From JADGNF01 sp964582085 (lineage in GTDB: Archaea; Thermoproteota; Bathyarchaeia; Bathyarchaeales; Bathycorpusculaceae), in NCBI GenBank assembly GCA_964582085.1, contig CAZOPV010000010.1, forward strand, positions 59,229 through 123,228: a stretch of DNA of 64,000 nucleotides, read 5' to 3'. Positions 44,079 to 52,497 of this stretch are shown here, one piece after another. How positions within the stretch are numbered: the first letter of the stretch is position 1; every line of letters begins with the position of its first letter. Under the pieces are notes generated by a model that saw nothing but the letters and a program-made list of their open reading frames with translations, was not told the origin of the DNA and ran no database searches. Position numbers and translations under genes: made by a program.

Positions 44079-45341
44079 ATGAAAAACCCTCTGGGGAAAA
44101 ATGAACTTGCCCTTTTGTCGATACTTCTTGTAGCTTTTGGCTTCAGGCTTATTTTTTTCTCTAATGTAGGTTACTCCAACGACACACAAACTTACCAGGC
44201 ATGGTTTAACACCGCGGCAACACACGGTATCCGTGTCTTCTACAGCGTAGTCGGTTGGTGTGATTATCCCCCATTTAACGTCTACTTTTTTTGGCTATTT
44301 GGCACTTTAGCCAAGAGTTTATCCCTAATTGGAAACAACCTCTTTGTGTACGTCATGAAGTTGCTGCCTAACCTCTTTGACATGGCAACAGCAAGTCTCA
44401 TCTTCCTTTTTGTGCAAAAAAGATTAAACTTCAAATGGGCACTTTTAGCAACCGGGGCGTATGTCTTTAATCCTGCTGTAATTTTTAATACAGCGATATG
44501 GGGCCAATTTGACGCTATTTACACTTTCTTTTTAATTCTCTCTCTTATGCTTGTTTTCCGCAACAAACCAAAATTGGCGATTATTTGTTTTACGCTAGGC
44601 ATCTTAACTAAACCACAAAGTATTGCTTTGGCACCATTAATGGTTTTTCTAATTTATCGGAAGTTCAGCTGGAAAGGCTTGATAGTTTCACTGTTGGTGG
44701 CAATTATGACTATTCTTGTTGTCATATTGCCATTTGAGTGGAGCAATCCCATCACGTTTTTGAGCAACATCTACGTTGGAGCCTACCAAGGCTACAGCTT
44801 TACCACTATCAACGCATTTAATCTGTGGGGCTTTGGAGGCATGTGGCAACCAGAAACTGTGACTTCGTTCATATCAGGTTGGCTTTCGTTTGCAACGGTA
44901 GCTATCTTTGCAGTGCATTTTGTTCATAAAAACCTTCACATACCAACTGAAATTCCAGTGCTGTTTGCGGCGTTTGTGCTTTTCTTTGCCTTCTTTATGT
45001 TGCCTACTCGCATACATGAGCGCTATTTGTTTCCCGCTATAGCCGTTTTGGCTTTGCTGCTACCTTTTCTTAAAAAGATTCGGTTGCTATACGTCGTTTT
45101 GACAGGCACCTGCTTTGTTAATCAAGTCTACGTCTTACAGTTCCTCAATTCAGGAGCATTTATTCAAGTAAACGATGTGGTGGTTCTGTCAGTAAGCTTG
45201 ATTAATTCAATAGCGTTTCTATACGTCTTAACGATAATGGTGGTAAAACTTCGGCAAAACCTGCAATTCAACCCACTTAAAAACAAAAGTAATGCGCAAG
45301 GAGAAAATAAACTCAAATGCACCTCAACAAACAAGACATAA
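44079..45341 (+). CDS. GT-C family membrane glycosyltransferase
   Basis: A 420-residue protein with about ten to twelve membrane spans. Just after the first span, the outer loop reads YSNDTQTYQAWFNTAATHGIRVFYSVVGWCDYPP, the layout of lipid-phosphosugar-dependent GT-C enzymes (catalytic acid near the first loop, then the DYPP turn seen in ALG6/GT87-type proteins). Later IHERYLFPAI also fits. It should transfer a sugar from a dolichyl- or polyprenyl-phosphate donor on the outer face. The PMT gene begins inside its last 25 bases, so the two are translationally coupled. Confidence 0.83.
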   Translation: MKNPLGKNELALLSILLVAFGFRLIFFSNVGYSNDTQTYQAWFNTAATHGIRVFYSVVGWCDYPPFNVYFFWLFGTLAKSLSLIGNNLFVYVMKLLPNLFDMATASLIFLFVQKRLNFKWALLATGAYVFNPAVIFNTAIWGQFDAIYTFFLILSLMLVFRNKPKLAIICFTLGILTKPQSIALAPLMVFLIYRKFSWKGLIVSLLVAIMTILVVILPFEWSNPITFLSNIYVGAYQGYSFTTINAFNLWGFGGMWQPETVTSFISGWLSFATVAIFAVHFVHKNLHIPTEIPVLFAAFVLFFAFFMLPTRIHERYLFPAIAVLALLLPFLKKIRLLYVVLTGTCFVNQVYVLQFLNSGAFIQVNDVVVLSVSLINSIAFLYVLTIMVVKLRQNLQFNPLKNKSNAQGENKLKCTSTNKT

Positions 45342-47191
45342 TTACGATTATTTTGCTTTCAGTTCTTTTCTTCGCTATGGCCACTTGGAACCTCGGCTTG
45401 GCGACTACACCTCAAACATTTTTGCAGGAAACCGAAAAAAGGACATTCTATGTTGAACTGGAGGAAGCGAAAAATGTTTCAACTGTATACTTTTTTGTCA
45501 AAAGAGGCAACGCGACTGTTAACGTATATTCTGGTGACCTTGGAAACTGGACTTCAAGAGGCGAAATTGTACTCAAAGGGGATTCCAGTTGGAACAACCT
45601 CGATACAAAGGCTATGTCTAAATATTGGCGGTTTGCCGTTCAACCCGGCGTTTACGAATCTCGCCCAAACTTTTACTGGTCAGTACCAAACCCATCTGAT
45701 GTACTGCCAAGACCATTCATTGAGATAGTTGAAATAGCATTTTTGGACCAAGAAAATCAGTTGATTCAAATTAAGAAAGTGGTAGATGAAACGAAAACTA
45801 ACGAAAACCTGTCTCTGTTGTTTGACGAGCAAAAATTAGTGCAACTTCCCCCCACGTACATGTCTCAAACATACTTTGATGAGGTGTATTTTGTTCGAGC
45901 CGCACAGGATTATTTACATTTTCGGGCGCCTTTTGAGCGAACCCATCCTCCGCTGGGGAAGTTAATTCAAGCTTCAGGGATAGCTGTTTTTGGAGATACT
46001 CCGTTTGGTTGGCGCATAATGGGAGTCCTATTTGCTACTTTGATGATACCGCTGATGTACATAATAGGAAAGAAACTTTTTGGCACGTGGATTGGGAGTT
46101 TTGCCGCAGCTTTTCTGTTGACATTTGATTTCATGCATTTTACCATGGCACGTATGGGCACCGTGGACACCTACGTAGTATTTTTTGCTTTGGCATCTCA
46201 ACTCTGCTTTTTAATATACTTAATGAGTGTCGTCAAGAAAGGCTGGAAAACTTCGGTTTTGCCTTTGCTTTTTGCAGTTGTCTTCTTTGCGTTGGCTTTT
46301 TCCACCAAGTGGTTAGCGCTCTATAGCGCCTTAGGTATGCTTGCGTTACTTGTGGCACTTAGGCTTCGTGAGGTAGTTAAACTTAAAGAAGGGTTAGGAA
46401 CAAAATATGTAGCGTTTTTTAATCATCCTTTTCTCTTGTTGCTAGGTTTAGCAGGATTAGTAGCTGTAATTTATTTTGCAACCTACATTCCGGATATGCT
46501 CTTTGGAAATTCTTTTTCGGACATCATAAAGTTACAATTTGAGATGTACAACTTTCACTCCACCTTAACAGCAACCCATTCCTATATGTCATCATGGTGG
46601 AGTTGGCCTATCATGATCAGCCCACAAGGATATGTTCCGCTGTGGCTTTCAATTTCCTATTTACCCAACAATATGCGCTCAACAATTTCGGTTTTCGGCA
46701 ATCCAGCTGTTTGGTGGGTGGGTTTTGCATGCATGTTTGTAGTAACAGAAAGAGCAATACGTGGCAAGGAAATAGCTTATTGGATAAGAAAGCGGGTAAC
46801 CAAAAAAACAGGAGAATCTGCAACTGAAGAGGTTATGACTGGGGAAACTGTAAATAGTCTTCCTGAACAGTCACCACGTAACGCCGGCCGAAAATGGAGC
46901 GTGCCTGCTATATTTATTGCATCAATATTCTTTTTCAGCTGGATTCCATATATTATCATTTCTAGAGCTACATTTATCTATCATTTCTATGTTAGCGTCC
47001 CCTTCCTCTGTCTTGCCGCGGCTTACGTGATAAATCAACACTGGGAAAACACGCGGGGAAAAACCTTGACGGTAGCTTTCTTTGTAAGTGTCATAGTTCT
47101 GTTTGGCATTTTCTACCCCGTTATATCAGGTGCACCATCTAACGCTTCATGGATTGAAAAATTAAGGCTGTTCCCAAGTTGGTATTTCTAA
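45317..47191 (+). CDS. Dolichyl-phosphate-mannose protein O-mannosyltransferase
   Basis: A 624-residue PMT (GT39) family protein that transfers mannose to serine or threonine of exported proteins. The catalytic loop is TYFDEVYFVRAAQDYL (D188-E189), then ERTHPPLGKLI, and later MHFTMARMGTVDTYVV. The last third (HATFIYHFYVSVPFLCLAAAYVI-like, with R for H at the start) is the C-terminal PMT four-span region. Residues 40-165, between span 1 and the catalytic loop, form an extra beta-rich extracellular domain (FYVELEEAKNVSTVYFFVKRGNATVNVYSGD). It overlaps the genes on both sides, which fixes it in the operon. Confidence 0.92.
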   Translation: MHLNKQDIITIILLSVLFFAMATWNLGLATTPQTFLQETEKRTFYVELEEAKNVSTVYFFVKRGNATVNVYSGDLGNWTSRGEIVLKGDSSWNNLDTKAMSKYWRFAVQPGVYESRPNFYWSVPNPSDVLPRPFIEIVEIAFLDQENQLIQIKKVVDETKTNENLSLLFDEQKLVQLPPTYMSQTYFDEVYFVRAAQDYLHFRAPFERTHPPLGKLIQASGIAVFGDTPFGWRIMGVLFATLMIPLMYIIGKKLFGTWIGSFAAAFLLTFDFMHFTMARMGTVDTYVVFFALASQLCFLIYLMSVVKKGWKTSVLPLLFAVVFFALAFSTKWLALYSALGMLALLVALRLREVVKLKEGLGTKYVAFFNHPFLLLLGLAGLVAVIYFATYIPDMLFGNSFSDIIKLQFEMYNFHSTLTATHSYMSSWWSWPIMISPQGYVPLWLSISYLPNNMRSTISVFGNPAVWWVGFACMFVVTERAIRGKEIAYWIRKRVTKKTGESATEEVMTGETVNSLPEQSPRNAGRKWSVPAIFIASIFFFSWIPYIIISRATFIYHFYVSVPFLCLAAAYVINQHWENTRGKTLTVAFFVSVIVLFGIFYPVISGAPSNASWIEKLRLFPSWYF

Positions 47192-47928
47192 TGAACAAAA
47201 AAACTGCCTCTGAAAAAACCGTGGATGTATCCATCGTCTTCCCGGCATACAACGAAGTTGAACATCTGGAAAATGCAGTGGAAAAAACAGCACGAACCCT
47301 AAAAAAATTCACAAATTCCTTTGAACTCATAATCGCTGAAGATGGAAGCACCGACGGCACCGCTGAACGCGCAGAAGAACTAGCCAAAAGATTTGCTTAT
47401 GTTAAACACATCCATGGCGAAAAGCGTTTAGGTAGAGGAACCGCTCTAAACAAAGCTTTCAAACAAAGCCACGGCGAAGTTTTGGTCTACATGGATTTAG
47501 ACTTAGCTACAGATCTGAAATATCTAAGACCGCTAATTGACGCAGTTGCAAAAGAAGGTTACGATTTTGCAACAGGTTCAAGGCTGATGCCTGAAAGCAG
47601 AGTTGAACGCACACTCCGCCGTCGCCTCACTAGTAAATTTTATAATTTCATGGTACGGCTCATTCTGGGTTCAAAAATATATGATCATCAATGTGGATTC
47701 AAAGCTTTCAAACGTCAACCTACATTACAATTGCTTGACGAAGTTAAAGACCGCCACTGGTTCTGGGACACGGAAATCCTCGTTAGAGCAGCCAAAGAGG
47801 GCTACAAAATAAAAGAGATAGCAGTGGAGTGGAAAAGCGGGCGCCAAACCAAAGTGAATCTTTTCAAAGACAGTCTCAACATGGGTAAACAGGTACTGAA
47901 ACTGTGGTGGACGCTACAAACTGAGTGA
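47191..47928 (+). CDS. GT2 dolichyl-phosphate sugar synthase
   Basis: A 245-residue family 2 glycosyltransferase. Motifs are VSIVFPAYNEVEHLENAV, LIIAEDGSTDGT, VLVYMDLDLATDLKYL (the D-x-D that binds the metal and sugar nucleotide) and HQCGFKAFKR with HWFWDTEILVRAAKEGYKI. This is the Dpm1/Alg5 pattern, which makes dolichyl-phosphate mannose or glucose, the lipid donor for GT-C enzymes. Its ATG shares a base with the PMT stop codon, so it most likely feeds the two upstream transferases. No membrane spans are present at the C-terminus. Confidence 0.9.
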   Translation: MNKKTASEKTVDVSIVFPAYNEVEHLENAVEKTARTLKKFTNSFELIIAEDGSTDGTAERAEELAKRFAYVKHIHGEKRLGRGTALNKAFKQSHGEVLVYMDLDLATDLKYLRPLIDAVAKEGYDFATGSRLMPESRVERTLRRRLTSKFYNFMVRLILGSKIYDHQCGFKAFKRQPTLQLLDEVKDRHWFWDTEILVRAAKEGYKIKEIAVEWKSGRQTKVNLFKDSLNMGKQVLKLWWTLQTE

Positions 47929-47963
47929 AGCAACAAGATTTTACCTGAAAAATGGGAATACGT

Positions 47964-48464
47964 TTACCGCTTAACGAAACAAATAATTGCTCGGGCAATC
48001 AAGGAGAAGCCCGTAACGATTATGAACGCCCCCCAAAACTGGAACCAACTTTCATAGGTACCAGCTTGCAGAAGATAGCTTATGAGAACCACTGCACCAA
48101 ACCAGAAAAATAAGTTGCCCACAGTTTCGGCTATTTTCCCCGTTGCTGATTTGAAACTTAGCCTTAAAGCCAAAATTAAAACTTGCAGAATACCTATGCC
48201 TAAGGCAAACTGTATAACTGCGTTATAAAAAGCGATATGAGATGCAGGGTTAGATGGTGCAGGCAAAACAAGGACGGAAGCATCGTTATCCAAAGGATAC
48301 GTAACAAGTTTGATATCTTTAAAAAAGGACACAATATCTTGTGTCAGACCAACATTGGTAACAAAGATTAGTCCGATTAAAATGAAAACAGCACCGACTG
48401 CTGTGGCGCTGATTAAACCTTCGTTGCGTCCCTTATATGCGGAGTTGTGTGAGTTTCTCCCCAA
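47964..48464 (-). CDS. Four-span membrane protein, unknown
   Basis: A 166-residue membrane protein with about four spans (near 18-40, 77-100, 107-128 and 135-160). The first outside loop carries a short polar stretch (DIKLVTYPLDNDASVLVLPAPSNPASHIAFYNA). No enzyme motif is evident. It is convergent with the GT2 gene, 35 bases apart, and faces away from the zinc-ribbon protein. I assign no function. Confidence 0.7.
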   Translation of the reverse strand: MGRNSHNSAYKGRNEGLISATAVGAVFILIGLIFVTNVGLTQDIVSFFKDIKLVTYPLDNDASVLVLPAPSNPASHIAFYNAVIQFALGIGILQVLILALRLSFKSATGKIAETVGNLFFWFGAVVLISYLLQAGTYESWFQFWGAFIIVTGFSLIARAIICFVKR

Positions 48465-48596
48465 CTATTTTCCCTTCTTCTATAGGTCTTTATCATTGAA
48501 AAGAGCATATAACTCTTTTTTATAACAACGACGTGAAGGTGTATGTTTTAAATAGTCATTCCTTCATAATGAAGTAAAAGGCTCTGGTGAAAGCTT

Positions 48597-49013
48597 ATGT
48601 CTTATTGTCCAAAATGTGGCAACAAAGTAGACGAAACAACCATGACATTTTGTCCCCGCTGCGGATCTGCATTAGGCGCTGCAGTTGGTGCTTCGACCCC
48701 GCCGCCATCGAGATATCAGCAAAACGAGAAGGGGGAAAAGCAAGAAAAACAAGAGAAAGGAGAAAAACAAGAGAAAAATGAGCGGGAAAAGGGTGAAAAA
48801 CACGAAAAAGCCGAGTTCAGCTTTATCGGCTGGTTAATTGGTGGACTAATTTTGATATTCATAGGCGCGCTCTACTTTCTTAATCTGCATTTCCGCTTAG
48901 TCAACACCACAATGGCGTGGGCACTCTTCCTGTTAGTGATTGGCGTCATAATTATTGCTGTAGGCGCCTATTTAGGCATGAAGGCAAGAAGGCAAAACCC
49001 ACCACCTTCTTAG
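48597..49013 (+). CDS. Zinc-ribbon membrane protein with charged linker
   Basis: A 138-residue protein. The N-terminus is a double-CxxC zinc ribbon (YCPKCGNKV..TFCPRCGSA, residues 3-24). Then comes a low-complexity, lysine-glutamate linker of EKQEK/EKGEKQ repeats (about 43-70). Two membrane spans (about 76-98 and 105-128) lead to a short basic tail ending QNPPPS. Such zinc-ribbon plus spans proteins are common in archaea and have no known biochemical role. The opposite-frame 64-residue reading overlapping it is a shadow. Confidence 0.82.
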   Translation: MSYCPKCGNKVDETTMTFCPRCGSALGAAVGASTPPPSRYQQNEKGEKQEKQEKGEKQEKNEREKGEKHEKAEFSFIGWLIGGLILIFIGALYFLNLHFRLVNTTMAWALFLLVIGVIIIAVGAYLGMKARRQNPPPS

Positions 49014-49014
49014 A

Positions 49015-50214
49015 TTAGAGAAGCCAACCGAAAAACAGCCTATACAGTCTATGCTCTATAAGGGTCAAGGTTTTCCTTCTACCGAAAACACGGAAGTAGT
49101 TTTTCCCAGCAGCTTCTACCATATCACCTATATCATAGCGTGGAAGCATACATGAAGAGATTATTAGGCGCCCCCATTCACCACGTTTGAGTTCATGCAG
49201 CATTTTCAAGCCTTTACCCGTCACCACCTCAAATACATAGGCATCATAATTCGGCGTAACATAAGGCAACTCGTCGTATTGCTGAGCAAATACACCCTCA
49301 GTGGCGGTGTACATCTCTATCACAGGCACTTGCCCAAAATATTTGCGAAGAATAGGCGCGTACTTGAACTGAATTTTGCGTACGCTTGTGCAGAACATTG
49401 CTTGTAACTTCCATAGGTCTACGGGTTTTTTACCATGTTTGCGTTGGACGTATCGCGCGAAAGCTAAGATCACAGGAGTTACACCCATAGTTGCCGTCAC
49501 ATTCTTATCTAGGGCTTGTTGATATGCCAATTCAAATCGTTTTTCCCAGTCTCTTGCGCTGATTCCTGAACCTAAGGCGTCAATGTCCTCTTGCCGCGGC
49601 AGCAAACTGACTCTGTCAAACATAGGGTTGAGTCGAGCATATGTACCTGAACTGTAACCGTAAGTTTCTTTTTTGCCGTTCTTGTCAATGACGTGTACAT
49701 TGCTGGGAAAGTTCAAGTTCAGGATGTTGCCTGTGAAAACATCAAAATTCTGCTTTTGTAAGGCATAATGAACCAAAGCACGAGCACCGCAGGAAAAAAT
49801 TTGCTTAAGGTGACTCTGGGTGGCGGGCAGAACCTTGGATTGCCCCGTTGAACCACGCGTCATGACCCAACAGGTTGGCGGTTCAGGCAAGAAGGCTTGA
49901 TAGTTTCCTGCTTTTACCTCAGCTAAATACGGCAACATAGTCTGATAGTTTATGATGGGGAAGCACTTTTGATACTCTTGAATGCATGTAATTTGAGCAG
50001 CCTTGTGTTGTTTACCGTAGCAGCTGGCTTCATATTTTTTGAGCAACTCAAAAAGAGTGCGCTCCTGAGCTTTCTGGGGGTTATATAGAGACTCATACCA
50101 AGGTCCGATGATGGGTTTGAGGGCATCGTTGACGTTTTCGATTGAAGGCAACATCATTTTTGGTACACGTGTTATACGTGAAATATGTTTCAATCGCCTT
50201 ATATGTCTCTCCAT
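49015..50214 (-). CDS. GH3-like adenylate-forming enzyme
   Basis: A 399-residue acyl-adenylate enzyme resembling the GH3 auxin-responsive family. The ATP-binding loop is MTRGSTGQSKVLPATQSHLKQ near residues 118-137, later EMYTATEGVFAQQYDELPYV, and the late RYDIGDMVEA. In plants GH3 enzymes join amino acids to acyl acids; archaeal and bacterial relatives are not characterised. The frame opens to 50319, but that would run into the divergent isomerase gene. I prefer ATG 50214; 50157 is also possible. It ends two bases from the zinc-ribbon gene. The C-terminal small domain looks shorter than in plants. Confidence 0.82.
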   Translation of the reverse strand: MERHIRRLKHISRITRVPKMMLPSIENVNDALKPIIGPWYESLYNPQKAQERTLFELLKKYEASCYGKQHKAAQITCIQEYQKCFPIINYQTMLPYLAEVKAGNYQAFLPEPPTCWVMTRGSTGQSKVLPATQSHLKQIFSCGARALVHYALQKQNFDVFTGNILNLNFPSNVHVIDKNGKKETYGYSSGTYARLNPMFDRVSLLPRQEDIDALGSGISARDWEKRFELAYQQALDKNVTATMGVTPVILAFARYVQRKHGKKPVDLWKLQAMFCTSVRKIQFKYAPILRKYFGQVPVIEMYTATEGVFAQQYDELPYVTPNYDAYVFEVVTGKGLKMLHELKRGEWGRLIISSCMLPRYDIGDMVEAAGKNYFRVFGRRKTLTLIEHRLYRLFFGWLL

Positions 50215-50258
50215 ACAATAGTTGCACCTAACATCTTTAATCCTTAAAGTGATAAATA

Positions 50259-51179
50259 ATGAGTAAATCGGTTCATGAAGCAGCAGAAAAAATTCAACGA
50301 CTTGAGGTGCAGGGCGCAAGAAACGTGGCTATAGCAGCCATAAAAGCTCTCGAACTCCTCGCTAAAGAAACCAAAGCTAAAAAGCGCGCTGACTTTATGA
50401 AGGAACTCTCCGAAGCAAAAGAGCTACTTTTTGCTTCTAGAGAAACCGAGCCGCTTATGCGAAACGTAGTGCGCTGGGTGCTAAACCAGGTGGAGGACAG
50501 CGACGAACGAAACGTAGGAGAGTTAGGACGAATAGTTTTTGCGAGTGCTAAAAAAATTCAAAAGAGTTTTGAAGAAGCTAAAGAGCGTATAGCAGAAATT
50601 GGAGCCAAAAGAATCATCGACGGAACAACTGTTCTTACACATTGTCACTCGTCCACTGTAACGTACATGTTAAGCAAGGCTTTGAGTGAGGGTAAAACAT
50701 TCAGGGTCATATGCACTGAGACGCGCCCTGCGTTTCAGGGTAGAATTACTGCAAACGAAATGCTTTCTTTGGGGGTGAAAACTACGTTTATAGTAGATTC
50801 AGCGGCACGTTCACTTATGCGTGATGTTGACTTGGTGGTTGTGGGCGCTGATGCCCTTACTTCGGAAGGAAATGTCGTTAACAAGATTGGGACAGGCACG
50901 ATTGCTTTGTTGGCTCGGGAAGCACGAAAGCCGTTTTATGTAGTTTCTGAACTGTTAAAGTTTGATCCAGCAACGCTCTATGGAGAATACGAGAAAATTG
51001 AAGAACGTAGCCGCGACGAAGTTTGGAAAAATGCTCCTGTAGAGTTGGATGTACGAAACCCTGCATTTGACGTTACACCTCGCCATTTAATTCATGGGAT
51101 AATTTGCGAAGAAGGGATTATTTCTCCACACGCTATAGCTGAAGTAGTGTACAGGGTTTATCCATGGGTTTTCCACTAA
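50259..51179 (+). CDS. Ribose-1,5-bisphosphate isomerase (eIF2B-like)
   Basis: A 306-residue eIF2B-alpha-related protein. The C-terminal Rossmann-like half has GTTVLTHCHSSTVTYML, FRVICTETRPAFQGRITANEML, VDLVVVGADALTSEGNVVNKIGTGTIALLAREARKPFYVV and PRHLIHGIICEEGIISPHAIAEV. The catalytic cysteine would be in THCHS and the aspartate in VGADAL. Archaeal members of this group convert ribose 1,5-bisphosphate to ribulose 1,5-bisphosphate. With RuBisCO ending eight bases downstream on the other strand and AMP phosphorylase beyond it, the metabolic role, and not translation initiation, is the better reading. Confidence 0.9.
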   Translation: MSKSVHEAAEKIQRLEVQGARNVAIAAIKALELLAKETKAKKRADFMKELSEAKELLFASRETEPLMRNVVRWVLNQVEDSDERNVGELGRIVFASAKKIQKSFEEAKERIAEIGAKRIIDGTTVLTHCHSSTVTYMLSKALSEGKTFRVICTETRPAFQGRITANEMLSLGVKTTFIVDSAARSLMRDVDLVVVGADALTSEGNVVNKIGTGTIALLAREARKPFYVVSELLKFDPATLYGEYEKIEERSRDEVWKNAPVELDVRNPAFDVTPRHLIHGIICEEGIISPHAIAEVVYRVYPWVFH

Positions 51180-51187
51180 GCTCTTTT

Positions 51188-52411
51188 TTATATGCGCCAT
51201 AAATCCAATGCTGTCTGCAGTTCTTTGTGTGATTTTGCGTACTCTTCTAAACTTTCACCTTTTGAAATAGCATCAACTGCTTGCCGCATAGCCTTCGCTC
51301 CTTCCGCAGTGCCGCCAGTGTGACCGTGGATTCCGCCGCCTGCTTGAATTACAACATCGTTACCAAAAGTTTTAACCAAAGCAGGAACTAAGCTGGGATG
51401 CAGGCCACCTGAAGCTACAGGCATCACTTTGTTGTGACCATGAAGACTCATTTTAAGGGCATGCATATTTTCGAGAACTTCAGCCTTTGTTTCAGACATT
51501 TTTCCTACTACCGTTCCCACATGAAGTTGATCGACACCTATTAAGCGAGCAACAGTAGCTATAACCCGCATTGCAATTCCATGTTGGGGATTTTTTGTAA
51601 ATGCAGCGTGTCCTGCACGGTGTGCGTGGATAACCAACCTGAAGTCTTGCTCGCGTAGAGTTTGTAGCGCAGACCAGCCGCAAGTCAAAATATCAACCAT
51701 TATGTATTCGCCTCCGTGTTCTTTCACAAACTCAGCGCGTTTAATCATAACATCTGCTTCTCCTGTGACGTTTGCCATGTAAACTTTTTTTTCGCCTGTT
51801 TCTGCTTCTGCTTGATCGCGAGCTTCCAGCGTTTCTACAACACGGTCCTCAAAAGGGTTGAACTCTTGACTGGAGAGGTTCTCGTCGTCTTTGACTATAT
51901 CGCAACCGCCCACCCAAGCTTCATATGCGACACGAGCGTGATCTACGGTTTTTAGTCCCAGCTTAGGTTTAATTATGGTTCCAACCAAAGGGCGCTCAGC
52001 AACATTAAGAAGTCTTCGGATGCCGTCTATGCCAAAATGTGGACCAATAAAGCTTTTAGCGAGTTCTTCAGAAAAAGCGATATCGTTAAGCCTAAGGTTA
52101 CGCATAGCTCGAAGCCCAAAGACGTTTCCTGCAACACTGCTGAGAATATTTGGCATATTGCCTAGCTCAAAGAGCTCTATCGGGTAGGCTATTTTTGCAG
52201 TGGTACCTTCTAAACTGAAAACGCGGGCAGCTAGTTTCTCAACATATGGTTTAACTGTAGTCAGTTCAGTCCAAGTACCGATGCTACTTTCGGCGGCTAT
52301 AGCACCTGCTGCCTCTGCAGGGGTCATGCCGTCGGATTCAAATGTGAATGTACAAATCAGATCTGAGCGGTCAGGAATATAATTTAAATCTACAAAATCA
52401 AGGTATTTCAA
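51188..52411 (-). CDS. rbcL: Ribulose bisphosphate carboxylase, type III
   Basis: A 407-residue large chain; no small subunit is expected. Catalytic pieces are all present: GTIIKPKLGL (K175 equivalent), GGCDIVKDDENLSSQEF (carbamylated lysine and metal acids), LVIHAHRAGHAAF, QLHVGTVVGKM (loop 6 lysine), VASGGLHPSL and VIQAGGGIHGHTGG. Slightly short of the usual 420-440 residues, mainly at the C-terminus. It fixes CO2 to ribulose bisphosphate made from AMP, giving two 3-phosphoglycerates. No phosphoribulokinase is seen, so this is nucleotide salvage and not a Calvin cycle. Confidence 0.96.
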   Translation of the reverse strand: MKYLDFVDLNYIPDRSDLICTFTFESDGMTPAEAAGAIAAESSIGTWTELTTVKPYVEKLAARVFSLEGTTAKIAYPIELFELGNMPNILSSVAGNVFGLRAMRNLRLNDIAFSEELAKSFIGPHFGIDGIRRLLNVAERPLVGTIIKPKLGLKTVDHARVAYEAWVGGCDIVKDDENLSSQEFNPFEDRVVETLEARDQAEAETGEKKVYMANVTGEADVMIKRAEFVKEHGGEYIMVDILTCGWSALQTLREQDFRLVIHAHRAGHAAFTKNPQHGIAMRVIATVARLIGVDQLHVGTVVGKMSETKAEVLENMHALKMSLHGHNKVMPVASGGLHPSLVPALVKTFGNDVVIQAGGGIHGHTGGTAEGAKAMRQAVDAISKGESLEEYAKSHKELQTALDLWRI

Positions 52412-52439
52412 AATGTATTACTCCTCTGGTATACAATTG

Positions 52440-52460
52440 ATTATGTACTTTAAAATCTTT
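52440..52460 (+). promoter_or_regulatory. Probable TATA region of deoA
   Basis: ACTTTAAAATC near 52447-52457 lies about 45 bases before the chosen ATG in the 86-base gap shared with the divergent RuBisCO gene. Both genes must be controlled from this gap. Position and composition are the only evidence. Confidence 0.35.
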
Positions 52461-52497
52461 AACTATTTCGTTAATTAATGATTAGAGTGTGACGCAT

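Noticed and set aside
50215..50319. Long N-terminal form of the GH3-like enzyme
   Set aside because: It would overlap the start of the divergent isomerase gene, and the extra residues do not fit the family.
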